A DNA stretch of 14,736 nucleotides, from assembly GCA_013138855.1 (NCBI GenBank), contig WTBX01000036.1, positions 1 through 14,736 of the forward strand. Reading direction: 5' to 3'. Position 1 is the stretch's first letter; every line of letters begins with the position of its first letter. The notes under the pieces were generated by a model, which was given only the letters and a program-made list of their open reading frames with translations, was not told the DNA's origin and searched no databases. Positions 1 through 6,767 of the stretch are shown one piece after another. This DNA comes from Methylococcaceae bacterium (lineage in GTDB: Bacteria; Pseudomonadota; Gammaproteobacteria; Methylococcales; Methylomonadaceae). The position numbers and the translations under genes are program-made.

Positions 1-782
1 CCCATTGCTAAATGAACATGTGTTTGCACATGACAGTGATAAACAAAGGTTCCTGCAACACGCGGGCGAATTTCATAGGTCTTGCTTTGCCCAGGCATCA
101 CCATTTTGTCACTGGTTTGCGGCACACCATCATTACCTTCGCCTGAACTATCGACAAAGGGATGATCTACGCCATGTAAATGAATGGTATGTGGAAAATA
201 ATGACTGTTTTCCAGTTGAATCCATACTACATCACCTTGTTCGACACGAATCACAGGCGAGGGTGCTCTTAATAATGGATTTGCTTGAATACTAGCAAAA
301 TCTCGGGTGGACATTCCACGCGTTTTAGGCGCGAAAACCCACATACCTGGTTGAATACCAGGGGCAATGTCGAAAGTAGGAACCAGACCGTTAAAATCAG
401 GTGAGTGACCATTTAATTCAATCACTTCTAATTTAATAATAATCAGATCTGGATCCCCATCCCCATCCATATCATTCTTTTTAATGATTGAGTCGGCAGC
501 AAAACTGGTTCTCATCAATGTTTCCATTGAAATATTATTGGTGCCTTTAACCTCAGCCACGATGTCCCACGGATTATCTGGTTCGCAACGTAATGATTCT
601 TGAATAGAAACACCATCAATTTTTTGTGCATCACGCCATTCAGGATTTTTTCCGCTACACACCTTTTCAACTGTACCTTTATCGACTTCAACCGATTTAG
701 GCAAGTCAACTGCGGCTGTCGCCAATAGAGGCGTTAAAATAGCCGCAGCGCAAAAAAGAACTCTTAAGGGATGTTTTCGCAT
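1..782 (-). CDS. Multicopper oxidase, 3' end cut off by window edge
   Basis: I translated the minus strand from the ATG at 782: 260 codons stay open to the window edge, so the C-terminus is missing. The N-terminus is a signal peptide (residues 1-24, basic start, hydrophobic core, likely cut after ATA), so the enzyme is exported. Copper ligands are clear: H198-x2-H201-x-H203-G, and H249-C250-H251-x3-H255-x4-M260, the classic type 1 plus type 2/3 signature of multicopper oxidases. Both motifs lie in one cupredoxin domain (about 175-260), as in the last domain of three-domain enzymes or in two-domain enzymes. Residues 104-112 read DMDGDGDPD, a calcium-loop-like acidic stretch. The family oxidises organic substrates or metal ions and reduces O2; a nitrite reductase-like role cannot be excluded without the missing part. 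It is the second gene of a unit with the 824-1426 gene, 41 nt upstream. Family call is firm, substrate unknown. Confidence 0.9.
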   Translation of the reverse strand, partial: MRKHPLRVLFCAAAILTPLLATAAVDLPKSVEVDKGTVEKVCSGKNPEWRDAQKIDGVSIQESLRCEPDNPWDIVAEVKGTNNISMETLMRTSFAADSIIKKNDMDGDGDPDLIIIKLEVIELNGHSPDFNGLVPTFDIAPGIQPGMWVFAPKTRGMSTRDFASIQANPLLRAPSPVIRVEQGDVVWIQLENSHYFPHTIHLHGVDHPFVDSSGEGNDGVPQTSDKMVMPGQSKTYEIRPRVAGTFVYHCHVQTHVHLAM

Positions 783-823
783 TTTTTTTACCTTATTTTT
801 AGTTTTAGGTTCACAAAGTTTTA

Positions 824-1426
824 TTATTCTTTAGCTTTTCCTAAAATTTCATCGACCTTATTTTTGAAACCATCATGAGACAAATACAATACATAAAGAC
901 CCGCTAATCCAAATAATACATATAAAATCATACCTGTAGTACTAGTTGTCTTACCTGCACCCGCTCTAAATGCCATATGTGCATCTAATCTTTCAAGACC
1001 TGTTTGTCCTTCACTAGGCTCTAAAGTAATATGAATTAAATATTTACCTGCTTCTGGAACCCCATTAGGTAAGGCAAGAACAACCGTACCAGACTTATGT
1101 TTTTTCGCGTCTTGTTTAAAAATAGTTGTGCCTGCTGGCTCTTGAGTAACCTCAAAAGAAACGTTCATATCACGATAACGAATATCTTGATAATCAAAAA
1201 CCAATTGCATCAAAGAATCTGCTTCTGGAATATTTCCACAAAACTCTTCACCTTGATAGGCGTTAGGCTGATAAGCCGTGTAATGAATCCAATGGCCAGG
1301 CTCTAATTCAAATTTACATTGGTCTGTATCTGTACCCGCTGCACCACCATGAGCCCATAATGCAGACGAAAAAAACAAACCTAGCAGTACTAGGAAACCA
1401 TTTCTTAATCTTGTTGTTTTATTCAT
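824..1426 (-). CDS. Exported membrane-anchored protein with predicted N-terminal histidine; possible copper partner of the oxidase
   Basis: I do not recognise a named family. The 200-residue product starts with a signal peptide (1-25, ending SSALWA). If cleaved there, the mature chain begins H26-G-G, similar to how mature PmoB and CopC begin with a copper-binding histidine. A periplasmic, probably beta-rich domain follows (about 36-155) with C37, H45, H48, C63, H132 and H150 as possible metal or disulfide residues. One membrane helix (about 163-183) and a short charged cytoplasmic tail end the protein. The overall plan (signal peptide, small periplasmic domain, C-terminal helix) resembles PmoD/AmoD, though I cannot show homology. 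The start is supported by GGAAGG 8 nt upstream of the ATG. It is the first gene of a unit with the multicopper oxidase, which is what suggests a role in copper delivery, electron transfer or anchoring; that role is inference. Confidence 0.8.
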   Translation of the reverse strand: MNKTTRLRNGFLVLLGLFFSSALWAHGGAAGTDTDQCKFELEPGHWIHYTAYQPNAYQGEEFCGNIPEADSLMQLVFDYQDIRYRDMNVSFEVTQEPAGTTIFKQDAKKHKSGTVVLALPNGVPEAGKYLIHITLEPSEGQTGLERLDAHMAFRAGAGKTTSTTGMILYVLFGLAGLYVLYLSHDGFKNKVDEILGKAKE

Positions 1427-1701
1427 AAAGTACCTTCCAAATTTTTAATAATAATTATTATTTATTTTTAGACCAAAGCCATCCAAATCTTTAATATAAG
1501 ACTCAAACCCTGTGTAATTCGTCTAAAAACAACTTCCGACTTTAGCATATTAACCTTTAAAAATAAAGGTAGAGCAGATTCATTCAAGTATGATTTGATA
1601 TTCTATCTGCACCAGTACATTAGAGCATTCTAATGCAAATATTGCTATCCTTGTCACCTTTTCGTAGACTTATCATTATTTTGTAATTTTTTGGGGAAAA
1701 A
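1427..1701. promoter_or_regulatory. Divergent intergenic region between the copper-type pair and pgi
   Basis: This 275-nt AT-rich gap must carry promoters for both directions, but I cannot place a convincing -35/-10 pair. It holds a perfect 16-bp palindrome (1447-1462, listed separately) and two small hairpins: ACCTTTA/TAAAGGT at 1553-1570 (7-bp stem, 4-nt loop) and CATTAGA/TCTAATG at 1618-1635 (7-bp stem, 4-nt loop). Neither is followed by a T-run, so they are not obvious terminators. No open reading frame or tRNA is visible. Confidence 0.45.
1447..1462. promoter_or_regulatory. Perfect 16-bp A/T palindrome, possible operator
   Basis: AATAATAATTATTATT is a perfect inverted repeat whose near end is 21 nt upstream of the start codon of the 200-residue copper-type gene. 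The repeated ATAAT/ATTAT units resemble half-sites of a Fur box (GATAAT repeats), but the G/C positions of the Fur consensus are absent and the region is AT-rich, so chance is a real alternative. Confidence 0.25.
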
Positions 1702-3333
1702 ATGTCAACCTTGTCGCACTCCGAAGAATGGAAAGCCATTCAAGACCACCATAAAAAAATTCAAACATTATCGTTACGAGAAGCGTTTTCGAGCAACCCT
1801 AAACGCTTTGATGAGTTTTCTTTAACTCATAACGACATTTTATTTGATTATTCAAAAAACCTGATTAATAAACAAACCCTCCCCCTATTACTAAAACTCG
1901 CTAAAACCGCAAACCTTAAAACAGCTATTGAAGCAATGTTTACAGGTGAGGCAATTAACACGACAGAAAAAAGAGCGGTTCTACATACCGCATTACGCAA
2001 TCGCAGTAACACCCCCGTTTATCACCATAAAAAAGATGTGATGCCTAAGATTAACGCAGTGTTAGATAATATGCGTAATTGTTGCGAAAAAGTCCATTCT
2101 GGCAGGTGGAAGGGCTATACGGGGAAAAGAATAACGGATGTTGTTAATATTGGTATCGGTGGCTCAGACTTAGGCTCTAAAATGGTTGCCACTGCCCTAA
2201 CGCCTTACGCAAAATATGGGCTTAATGTACACTTTGTCTCAAATGTAGATCAAACTGATATTTTTGAAACACTTAGACACCTTAACCCAGAAACTACTTT
2301 GTTTTTAATTGTCTCTAAAACCTTTAAAACACAAGAAACCATGACCAATGCAACGTCTGCAAAAAACTGGTTATTAGCCGCAACAGACGATAAAACCGCT
2401 ATCAGAAAGCATTTTATCGCAGTTTCAACTAAAATTGAGCGCGTAACTGCGTTTGGAATTGATGCAGACAATATGTTTGAATTTTGGAACTGGGTAGGCG
2501 GGCGTTACTCTTTATGGTCTGCTATAGGCTTATCTATCGCCTTGTATATCGGCATGGATAATTTTGAAGACTTATTATTAGGGGCTCACGAAGCAGATTT
2601 ACATTTTCGCCACACACCTTGGAAAAAAAATATCCCCGTCACTATGGCGTTGCTTGGTATTTGGTATAACAATTTTTTTAATGCCGAAACCCATGCAATT
2701 TTACCTTATGACCAATCTTTACGTTTTTTTGCTGATTACTTCCAACAAGGCGATATGGAAAGTAACGGTAAAAATATCGACCATAATGGTGAGATTGTCG
2801 ATTACAACACAGGCCCTATTATTTGGGGGCAATCAGGCACTAATGGTCAACATGCGTTTTATCAATTAATTCATCAGGGAACCAAACTCATTCCTTGTGA
2901 CTTTTTAGCCCCCGCGCAAAGCCATTACCACTTACCCGAACATCATGATATTTTAATATCCAACTTTCTTTCCCAACCCGAAGCATTAATGCAGGGAAAA
3001 ACCGCTAAAGAAGTTAAAAAAAGCTTATCTAGCGATGACAAAAAAGACAAAATATTAATTGCATCAAAGGTATTTGCAGGCAACAAACCTTCCAGTAGTT
3101 TTTTATTTAAAAAACTAACCCCTAAAACATTAGGCACGTTAATTGCTTTTTATGAACATAAAATCTTTACCCAAGGCATTATCTGGAATATTAATTCTTT
3201 CGATCAAATGGGGGTAGAACTAGGCAAAGTATTAGCGAAAGTAATTTTGCCTGAACTTAAAAACGATCAACTTATTGATAGTCACGACAGTTCGACAAAT
3301 GAGCTGATTAACACTTACAAAAAACTGCGTTAG
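1702..3333 (+). CDS. pgi: Glucose-6-phosphate isomerase
   Basis: This cytoplasmic enzyme interconverts glucose 6-phosphate and fructose 6-phosphate. The 543-residue length fits the family (E. coli 549). Family motifs are present in order: GIGGSDLGS (151-159), the phosphate-binding SKTFKTQET (205-213), VGGRYS (265-270), and FDQMGVELGK (500-509). Catalytic residues line up with E353 in DMESNGK, H384 in NGQHAF and K509 in ELGK. The ATG at 1702 is preceded by GGGG about 7 nt upstream, and the N-terminus matches the family without missing sequence. mltF begins 4 nt after the stop codon, so the two are probably co-transcribed, although their functions are not linked in an obvious way. Confidence 0.98.
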   Translation: MSTLSHSEEWKAIQDHHKKIQTLSLREAFSSNPKRFDEFSLTHNDILFDYSKNLINKQTLPLLLKLAKTANLKTAIEAMFTGEAINTTEKRAVLHTALRNRSNTPVYHHKKDVMPKINAVLDNMRNCCEKVHSGRWKGYTGKRITDVVNIGIGGSDLGSKMVATALTPYAKYGLNVHFVSNVDQTDIFETLRHLNPETTLFLIVSKTFKTQETMTNATSAKNWLLAATDDKTAIRKHFIAVSTKIERVTAFGIDADNMFEFWNWVGGRYSLWSAIGLSIALYIGMDNFEDLLLGAHEADLHFRHTPWKKNIPVTMALLGIWYNNFFNAETHAILPYDQSLRFFADYFQQGDMESNGKNIDHNGEIVDYNTGPIIWGQSGTNGQHAFYQLIHQGTKLIPCDFLAPAQSHYHLPEHHDILISNFLSQPEALMQGKTAKEVKKSLSSDDKKDKILIASKVFAGNKPSSSFLFKKLTPKTLGTLIAFYEHKIFTQGIIWNINSFDQMGVELGKVLAKVILPELKNDQLIDSHDSSTNELINTYKKLR

Positions 3334-3337
3334 AACT

Positions 3338-4903
3338 TTGCTAAAAAAAACATCGACACTCATTATTGCCTTTATCTGTTCATGGTCATTATTATCGTGT
3401 GACACACAGACAGCAGCCACCTCATCGGCTGATAATGATAAAAAAACTAAGCCATCAAAGCTTCAGAAAATTAAGCAATCAGGCATACTGCATGTCGCGA
3501 CGCGCATAGACCCCACAACCTACACGCCTCTTCCCAAAGGGGGCTATACCGGTTTGGAATATGATTTAGTCATGCTCTTTGCAAAACATTTAGGGGTAAA
3601 AGTCGATTTTCAAATCCCTGAAAGTTTTGAAGAAATTCTGCAAAAAACAGCCAGTGGAGAAATTGATATAGCGGCTGCTGGATTAACCATCACCGCTGAA
3701 CGTAAAAAAACACTTCGCTTCGCGCCTTCCTACCATGAAATCACTGAGCAAATCATTTACCGCACAGGTACCGCTAAACCAAAATCTGCAACTGATTTAA
3801 CAGCAGGCATTCTGGAAGTCACTAAAGGCACGAGTCATGTTGGTAGCTTGCAACTATTAAAGCAAAAATCAGCCCCCAAGCTAAATTGGCTCACAAACGA
3901 TAACTTGGACAGTAAACAACTCATTGAGCTACTCAATAACGGCCTAATTGATTACACCGTAGCCGATTCAAATCAGGCGATGTTAATGCGTCGATTTTAC
4001 CCTAAACTTCATATCGCTTTTGATATATCCAAACCAAGAGAACTAGCGTGGGCAATGTCTGCAAACGCTGATGATAGCTTGCATAAAGAAGTCAGTGAAT
4101 TTTTCAAACGTATAAAAAAAGATAAATCCCTCAAGCAATTACTAGAGCGACATTATGGACACGCTGAAAAATTAAACTATGTCGATAAATGCAAGTTTTA
4201 CCAACATCAAAAAAACAGACTTCCTGAATACAAAGAATATTTCATGGAAGCAGGTGAAAAATATGATATGGATTGGCGTTTATTAGCAGCTATCGGTTAT
4301 CAAGAATCACATTGGGAAGAGGGTGCAATTTCGCCTACTGGGGTTAGAGGCCTGATGATGCTAACCAAAGACACCGCCAAACAAGTAGGCATTAAAGATC
4401 GCACCGATCCAGTGCAAAGTATTAAAGGCGGTGCGTTATATTTTCATCAACGTATTAAAACTATTCCCAAACGCATACCAAATCCTGACCGTATTTGGTT
4501 TGCCCTCGCATCATACAATATAGGTTATGGTCATTTAGAAGATGCTCGCGTACTGACCCAGAAAAATGGTGGCAACCCTGACAAATGGATTGATGTAAAA
4601 GAATTTTTACCTAAATTATCAGAAGAAGCATGGCACACAAAAACCAAGCATGGTTATGCGCGTGGTAAAGAACCCGTTATTTATGTAGAAAATGTTCGTA
4701 ATTATTATGATCTACTGCTTTGGCAAACCAATAAAGAACAGCAAGCTCAGCCTGAAATAAGCGACAACAACCCAAATTTTATAGATAAACTTTTTAATAC
4801 TTATTTTATGATTGATTTTAACAAACGTTTAGCTCGGAAAAAGTCCGTCAATAAAGCAGAGGTTTCAGACTCTAGTACCCCCCCCGTCCAATCCACAGAA
4901 TGA
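3338..4903 (+). CDS. mltF: Membrane-bound lytic murein transglycosylase F, lipoprotein form
   Basis: MltF cleaves peptidoglycan glycan strands to 1,6-anhydromuramyl products in the periplasm. The 521-residue chain has a lipoprotein signal (1-20, lipobox LLSC with C21), a solute-binding-protein-like domain (about 45-275), and a lysozyme-like SLT domain (about 290-460) with catalytic E323 in YQESHW, then SPTGVRGLMML, ASYNIGYGH and YVENVRNYY; these match E. coli MltF closely. The start is TTG at 3338: an in-frame stop lies just upstream (3305-3307), and only this start keeps the signal peptide. No clear ribosome binding site is seen, so translational coupling to pgi is likely. Residue 22 is Asp, which in Enterobacteria would keep a lipoprotein in the inner membrane. 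A tail of about 50 residues beyond the E. coli end is partly encoded opposite the end of tadA. Confidence 0.95.
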   Translation: MLKKTSTLIIAFICSWSLLSCDTQTAATSSADNDKKTKPSKLQKIKQSGILHVATRIDPTTYTPLPKGGYTGLEYDLVMLFAKHLGVKVDFQIPESFEEILQKTASGEIDIAAAGLTITAERKKTLRFAPSYHEITEQIIYRTGTAKPKSATDLTAGILEVTKGTSHVGSLQLLKQKSAPKLNWLTNDNLDSKQLIELLNNGLIDYTVADSNQAMLMRRFYPKLHIAFDISKPRELAWAMSANADDSLHKEVSEFFKRIKKDKSLKQLLERHYGHAEKLNYVDKCKFYQHQKNRLPEYKEYFMEAGEKYDMDWRLLAAIGYQESHWEEGAISPTGVRGLMMLTKDTAKQVGIKDRTDPVQSIKGGALYFHQRIKTIPKRIPNPDRIWFALASYNIGYGHLEDARVLTQKNGGNPDKWIDVKEFLPKLSEEAWHTKTKHGYARGKEPVIYVENVRNYYDLLLWQTNKEQQAQPEISDNNPNFIDKLFNTYFMIDFNKRLARKKSVNKAEVSDSSTPPVQSTE

Positions 4904-5289
4904 TTTAAAAAAGGTGCCTCCGCAAGCTTTAAAGCGTTACAAACTGCTCCTCGTTTAGAATCATACGCGCCAAAGACTAAACGTTTAACGCGACTATGAG
5001 CAATCGCCCCCATACACATCACACATGGCTCTAAAGTGACATATAGAGTCGTATCAACTAAACGATAATTTTCTAATACCTGCCCTGCCCGCCTAATTGC
5101 TATCACTTCTGCATGGGCGGTAGCATCATGGTTCATAATCGGATTATTCCAGCCTTCTGCAATCACAGTATTATTTTTAACCAACACAGCTCCGACAGGG
5201 ACTTCCCCTTCATCCTCAGCGCGTTGAGCCAATCTAATCGCATAACGCATCCACGCCTCGTCATGAAGTTGATTTAAAGCCTCAGTCAT
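4801..5289 (-). CDS. tadA: tRNA-specific adenosine deaminase TadA
   Basis: TadA converts the wobble adenosine A34 of tRNA-Arg(ACG) to inosine. The 162-residue product (E. coli 167) has the zinc deaminase motifs: H59-A60-E61 with the proton-shuttling glutamate, and P88-C89-x2-C92 for zinc. The PVGAVLV strand and the C-terminal TGGVLESE...FFR helix are intact. The ATG overlaps the stop of the upstream membrane-protein gene by 8 nt, so it is the last gene of a three-gene minus-strand unit. Its last 103 bp lie opposite the 3' end of mltF. A run of eight C/G bases (4878-4885) sits in this overlap, but both frames read through it to family-like ends, so no frameshift is indicated. Confidence 0.96.
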   Translation of the reverse strand: MTEALNQLHDEAWMRYAIRLAQRAEDEGEVPVGAVLVKNNTVIAEGWNNPIMNHDATAHAEVIAIRRAGQVLENYRLVDTTLYVTLEPCVMCMGAIAHSRVKRLVFGAYDSKRGAVCNALKLAEAPFLNHSVDWTGGVLESETSALLTDFFRAKRLLKSIIK

Positions 5290-5743
5290 GAGGTTCTATA
5301 GTAAGCGACTGGTACTCATCATATTTAGGACGATGTAAAAATAAGCCTAAAAAAGCCAGCGTACTAAAAATATAAAGTGTATTAAAGCCATCCCCCAACA
5401 TAAACATCACAAAGCCAAATACCCCGACAGAGGCAATAAGACCTTGCGACACAATTACCGTTAATAAATAACGCTGATTCAAAGATTTATCACTAGGCAT
5501 AGTTTCATTTAATCGCAATTTAATATGCCTAATTAAATTAGTCATTGGAAACATCACAATCGCCAGCACATAAAAAACACCCCGAATAATTTCTCTTTCC
5601 CCTTCATCAATAGCGGCTTGTTGCACCCCTTCCTGCATAAAATGCGCTAACAAAATATAAATTAACTGCATAAAACCCATTAAACCGAGCGCGACCCAAG
5701 CATGAGTAAAATCAGCTGGTGGATCATTAATCTCATTTGTCAT
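5282..5743 (-). CDS. Four-helix inner-membrane protein of unknown function
   Basis: I do not recognise this 153-residue protein. It has four likely membrane helices (about 14-36, 52-71, 91-116 and 121-137) joined by short loops, with a basic loop IRHIKLRLNE (71-80) after helix 2 and a short charged C-terminus. There is no signal peptide cleavage site or catalytic motif. AGGA lies upstream of the ATG and overlaps the stop of the CPBP gene (12-nt gap), and its own end overlaps the tadA start by 8 nt, so its expression is probably coupled to both. The position suggests a membrane partner for the CPBP protein, but nothing in the sequence shows that directly. Confidence 0.8.
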   Translation of the reverse strand: MTNEINDPPADFTHAWVALGLMGFMQLIYILLAHFMQEGVQQAAIDEGEREIIRGVFYVLAIVMFPMTNLIRHIKLRLNETMPSDKSLNQRYLLTVIVSQGLIASVGVFGFVMFMLGDGFNTLYIFSTLAFLGLFLHRPKYDEYQSLTIEPHD

Positions 5744-5755
5744 TATAAAACCGTC

Positions 5756-6361
5756 CTAATCTGAACTTTGGTGATTATTAATATTTGCTTTATAAGCTTT
5801 CATCAACACAATAAAAGCCAAAAAATCATAAAGTGCATGAATAATAATCGGAGTTAACAGATTACGACTCTCGCCATAATCCAGTGATAATCCCAAATAA
5901 AGACTAATTAACCCCGCAAGCACTGCGTACAAAGGTGTAACCGCATGAACCAGCCCAAAAACAATACTTGAGACAATTAAACCCGCATTCATACCCAAAC
6001 TTTGCTCTAACCACGGCTGCAAAGCACCGCGAAATAATATTTCTTCTGAAATACCCGCAATTGCCGCCAGAATAAATAAATCTGCCCAATTATACGAACT
6101 AAAACTCTCGCCCAAGGTATCCCATAATAACTGGCGTATTTTGCGCACAGGTTCAAACGAAAGCTGCTCTGTCATTAAAAACAGCAAAAATAACGGTAAA
6201 GTCCCGATAATGCCATAAAAAACCGCCATTTCAGAAAAATATAAATCTGCAAAAGGGTTCGTATCAGTCAACCAGCCAAGCACAACCGCAATCAAAATCA
6301 ATGAAGATTCAAAATAACATGCACTTTTAAAAAATTCTTTAGAGTTAGGAGAGGAGTCCAT
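5756..6361 (-). CDS. CPBP-family intramembrane metalloprotease
   Basis: This is a 201-residue multi-spanning membrane protein of the CPBP (CAAX protease and bacteriocin-processing, Rce1-like, ABI) family. The three signatures are complete: E106-E107-x3-R111 in SEEILFRG, F135-x3-H139 in FGLVHA, and H175-x3-D179 in IHALYD, which together form the metal or catalytic site. About six membrane helices are visible. Bacterial members process peptides, mature membrane proteins or give bacteriocin immunity, and the substrate here is unknown. The ATG has no clear ribosome binding site (AACACTTAAT precedes it). It is the first gene of the unit CPBP, four-helix protein, tadA and diverges from ycgL across 83 nt. 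Confidence 0.9.
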   Translation of the reverse strand: MDSSPNSKEFFKSACYFESSLILIAVVLGWLTDTNPFADLYFSEMAVFYGIIGTLPLFLLFLMTEQLSFEPVRKIRQLLWDTLGESFSSYNWADLFILAAIAGISEEILFRGALQPWLEQSLGMNAGLIVSSIVFGLVHAVTPLYAVLAGLISLYLGLSLDYGESRNLLTPIIIHALYDFLAFIVLMKAYKANINNHQSSD

Positions 6362-6444
6362 ATTAAGTGTTTAAAACGAATAAACGCCATATTTTAAACA
6401 AAAATAGTTAAAATAGGCAGCTTTACTGATTTTTGGAAAATTAA

Positions 6445-6702
6445 ATGCAGTGTTTTGTTTATAAAAGTTTAAAAAAAGAAGAGCTTTATTTGTACACCTT
6501 AAAAAAAGATGATTTCTCTGAGCTACCCGAAGCCCTGTTAAAAGGTTTTGGTGAACTCGCCTTTGTGATGGAGTTAGAGCTAACGCCTGAGCGCAAATTA
6601 GCTCGTGAAGATAACAAAAAAGTTCTCGCCAGCTTAGTAGAAAAAGGTTTTTTTGTACAAATGCCAGCCGTCATTCACCCTACTGCAAAAAAATTACATT
6701 AA
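6445..6702 (+). CDS. ycgL: YcgL-domain protein
   Basis: This 85-residue protein matches the YcgL domain family of Gammaproteobacteria. It opens with CFVYKSLKKEELYLY and continues with KKDDFSELPEALLKGFG and the closing strand GFFVQMP, all family hallmarks. It is shorter than E. coli YcgL (about 108), mostly from a shorter N-terminus and tail. The molecular function of the family is not established. GGA about 10 nt upstream supports the ATG. The gene diverges from the CPBP unit and lies 65 nt ahead of guaB, which has its own likely promoter. Confidence 0.9.
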   Translation: MQCFVYKSLKKEELYLYTLKKDDFSELPEALLKGFGELAFVMELELTPERKLAREDNKKVLASLVEKGFFVQMPAVIHPTAKKLH

Positions 6703-6727
6703 TTTTAGCCTACTTATCATAATTACA

Positions 6728-6736
6728 TGCTATATT
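6728..6736 (+). promoter_or_regulatory. Possible extended -10 promoter of guaB
   Basis: TGCTATATT has the TGn extension followed by TATATT, one base off TATAAT. No good -35 hexamer lies 16-18 nt upstream, which fits an extended -10 promoter. Transcription would start near 6743, leaving a leader of about 25 nt and no room for a riboswitch. A strong AGGAG follows at 6758-6762. Confidence 0.4.
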
Positions 6737-6767
6737 ATTCGGTTATTTTTTATTTACAGGAGCTGTC

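Noticed and set aside
5..295. Open frame on the plus strand at the left edge
   Set aside because: It lies opposite the copper-ligand region of the multicopper oxidase, whose motifs are unmistakable on the minus strand.
1553..1635. Small RNA gene in the pgi upstream region
   Set aside because: Two short hairpins are present, but there is no clear promoter or T-run terminator to define a transcript.
4878..4885. Eight-base C run as a frameshift in tadA or mltF
   Set aside because: TadA reads through it into a typical family C-terminus, and mltF has already completed its conserved domain, so neither frame needs correction.
6703..6767. Purine riboswitch or attenuator ahead of guaB
   Set aside because: Only 65 nt separate the ycgL stop from guaB and the predicted leader is about 25 nt, with no stem pattern of a known riboswitch.
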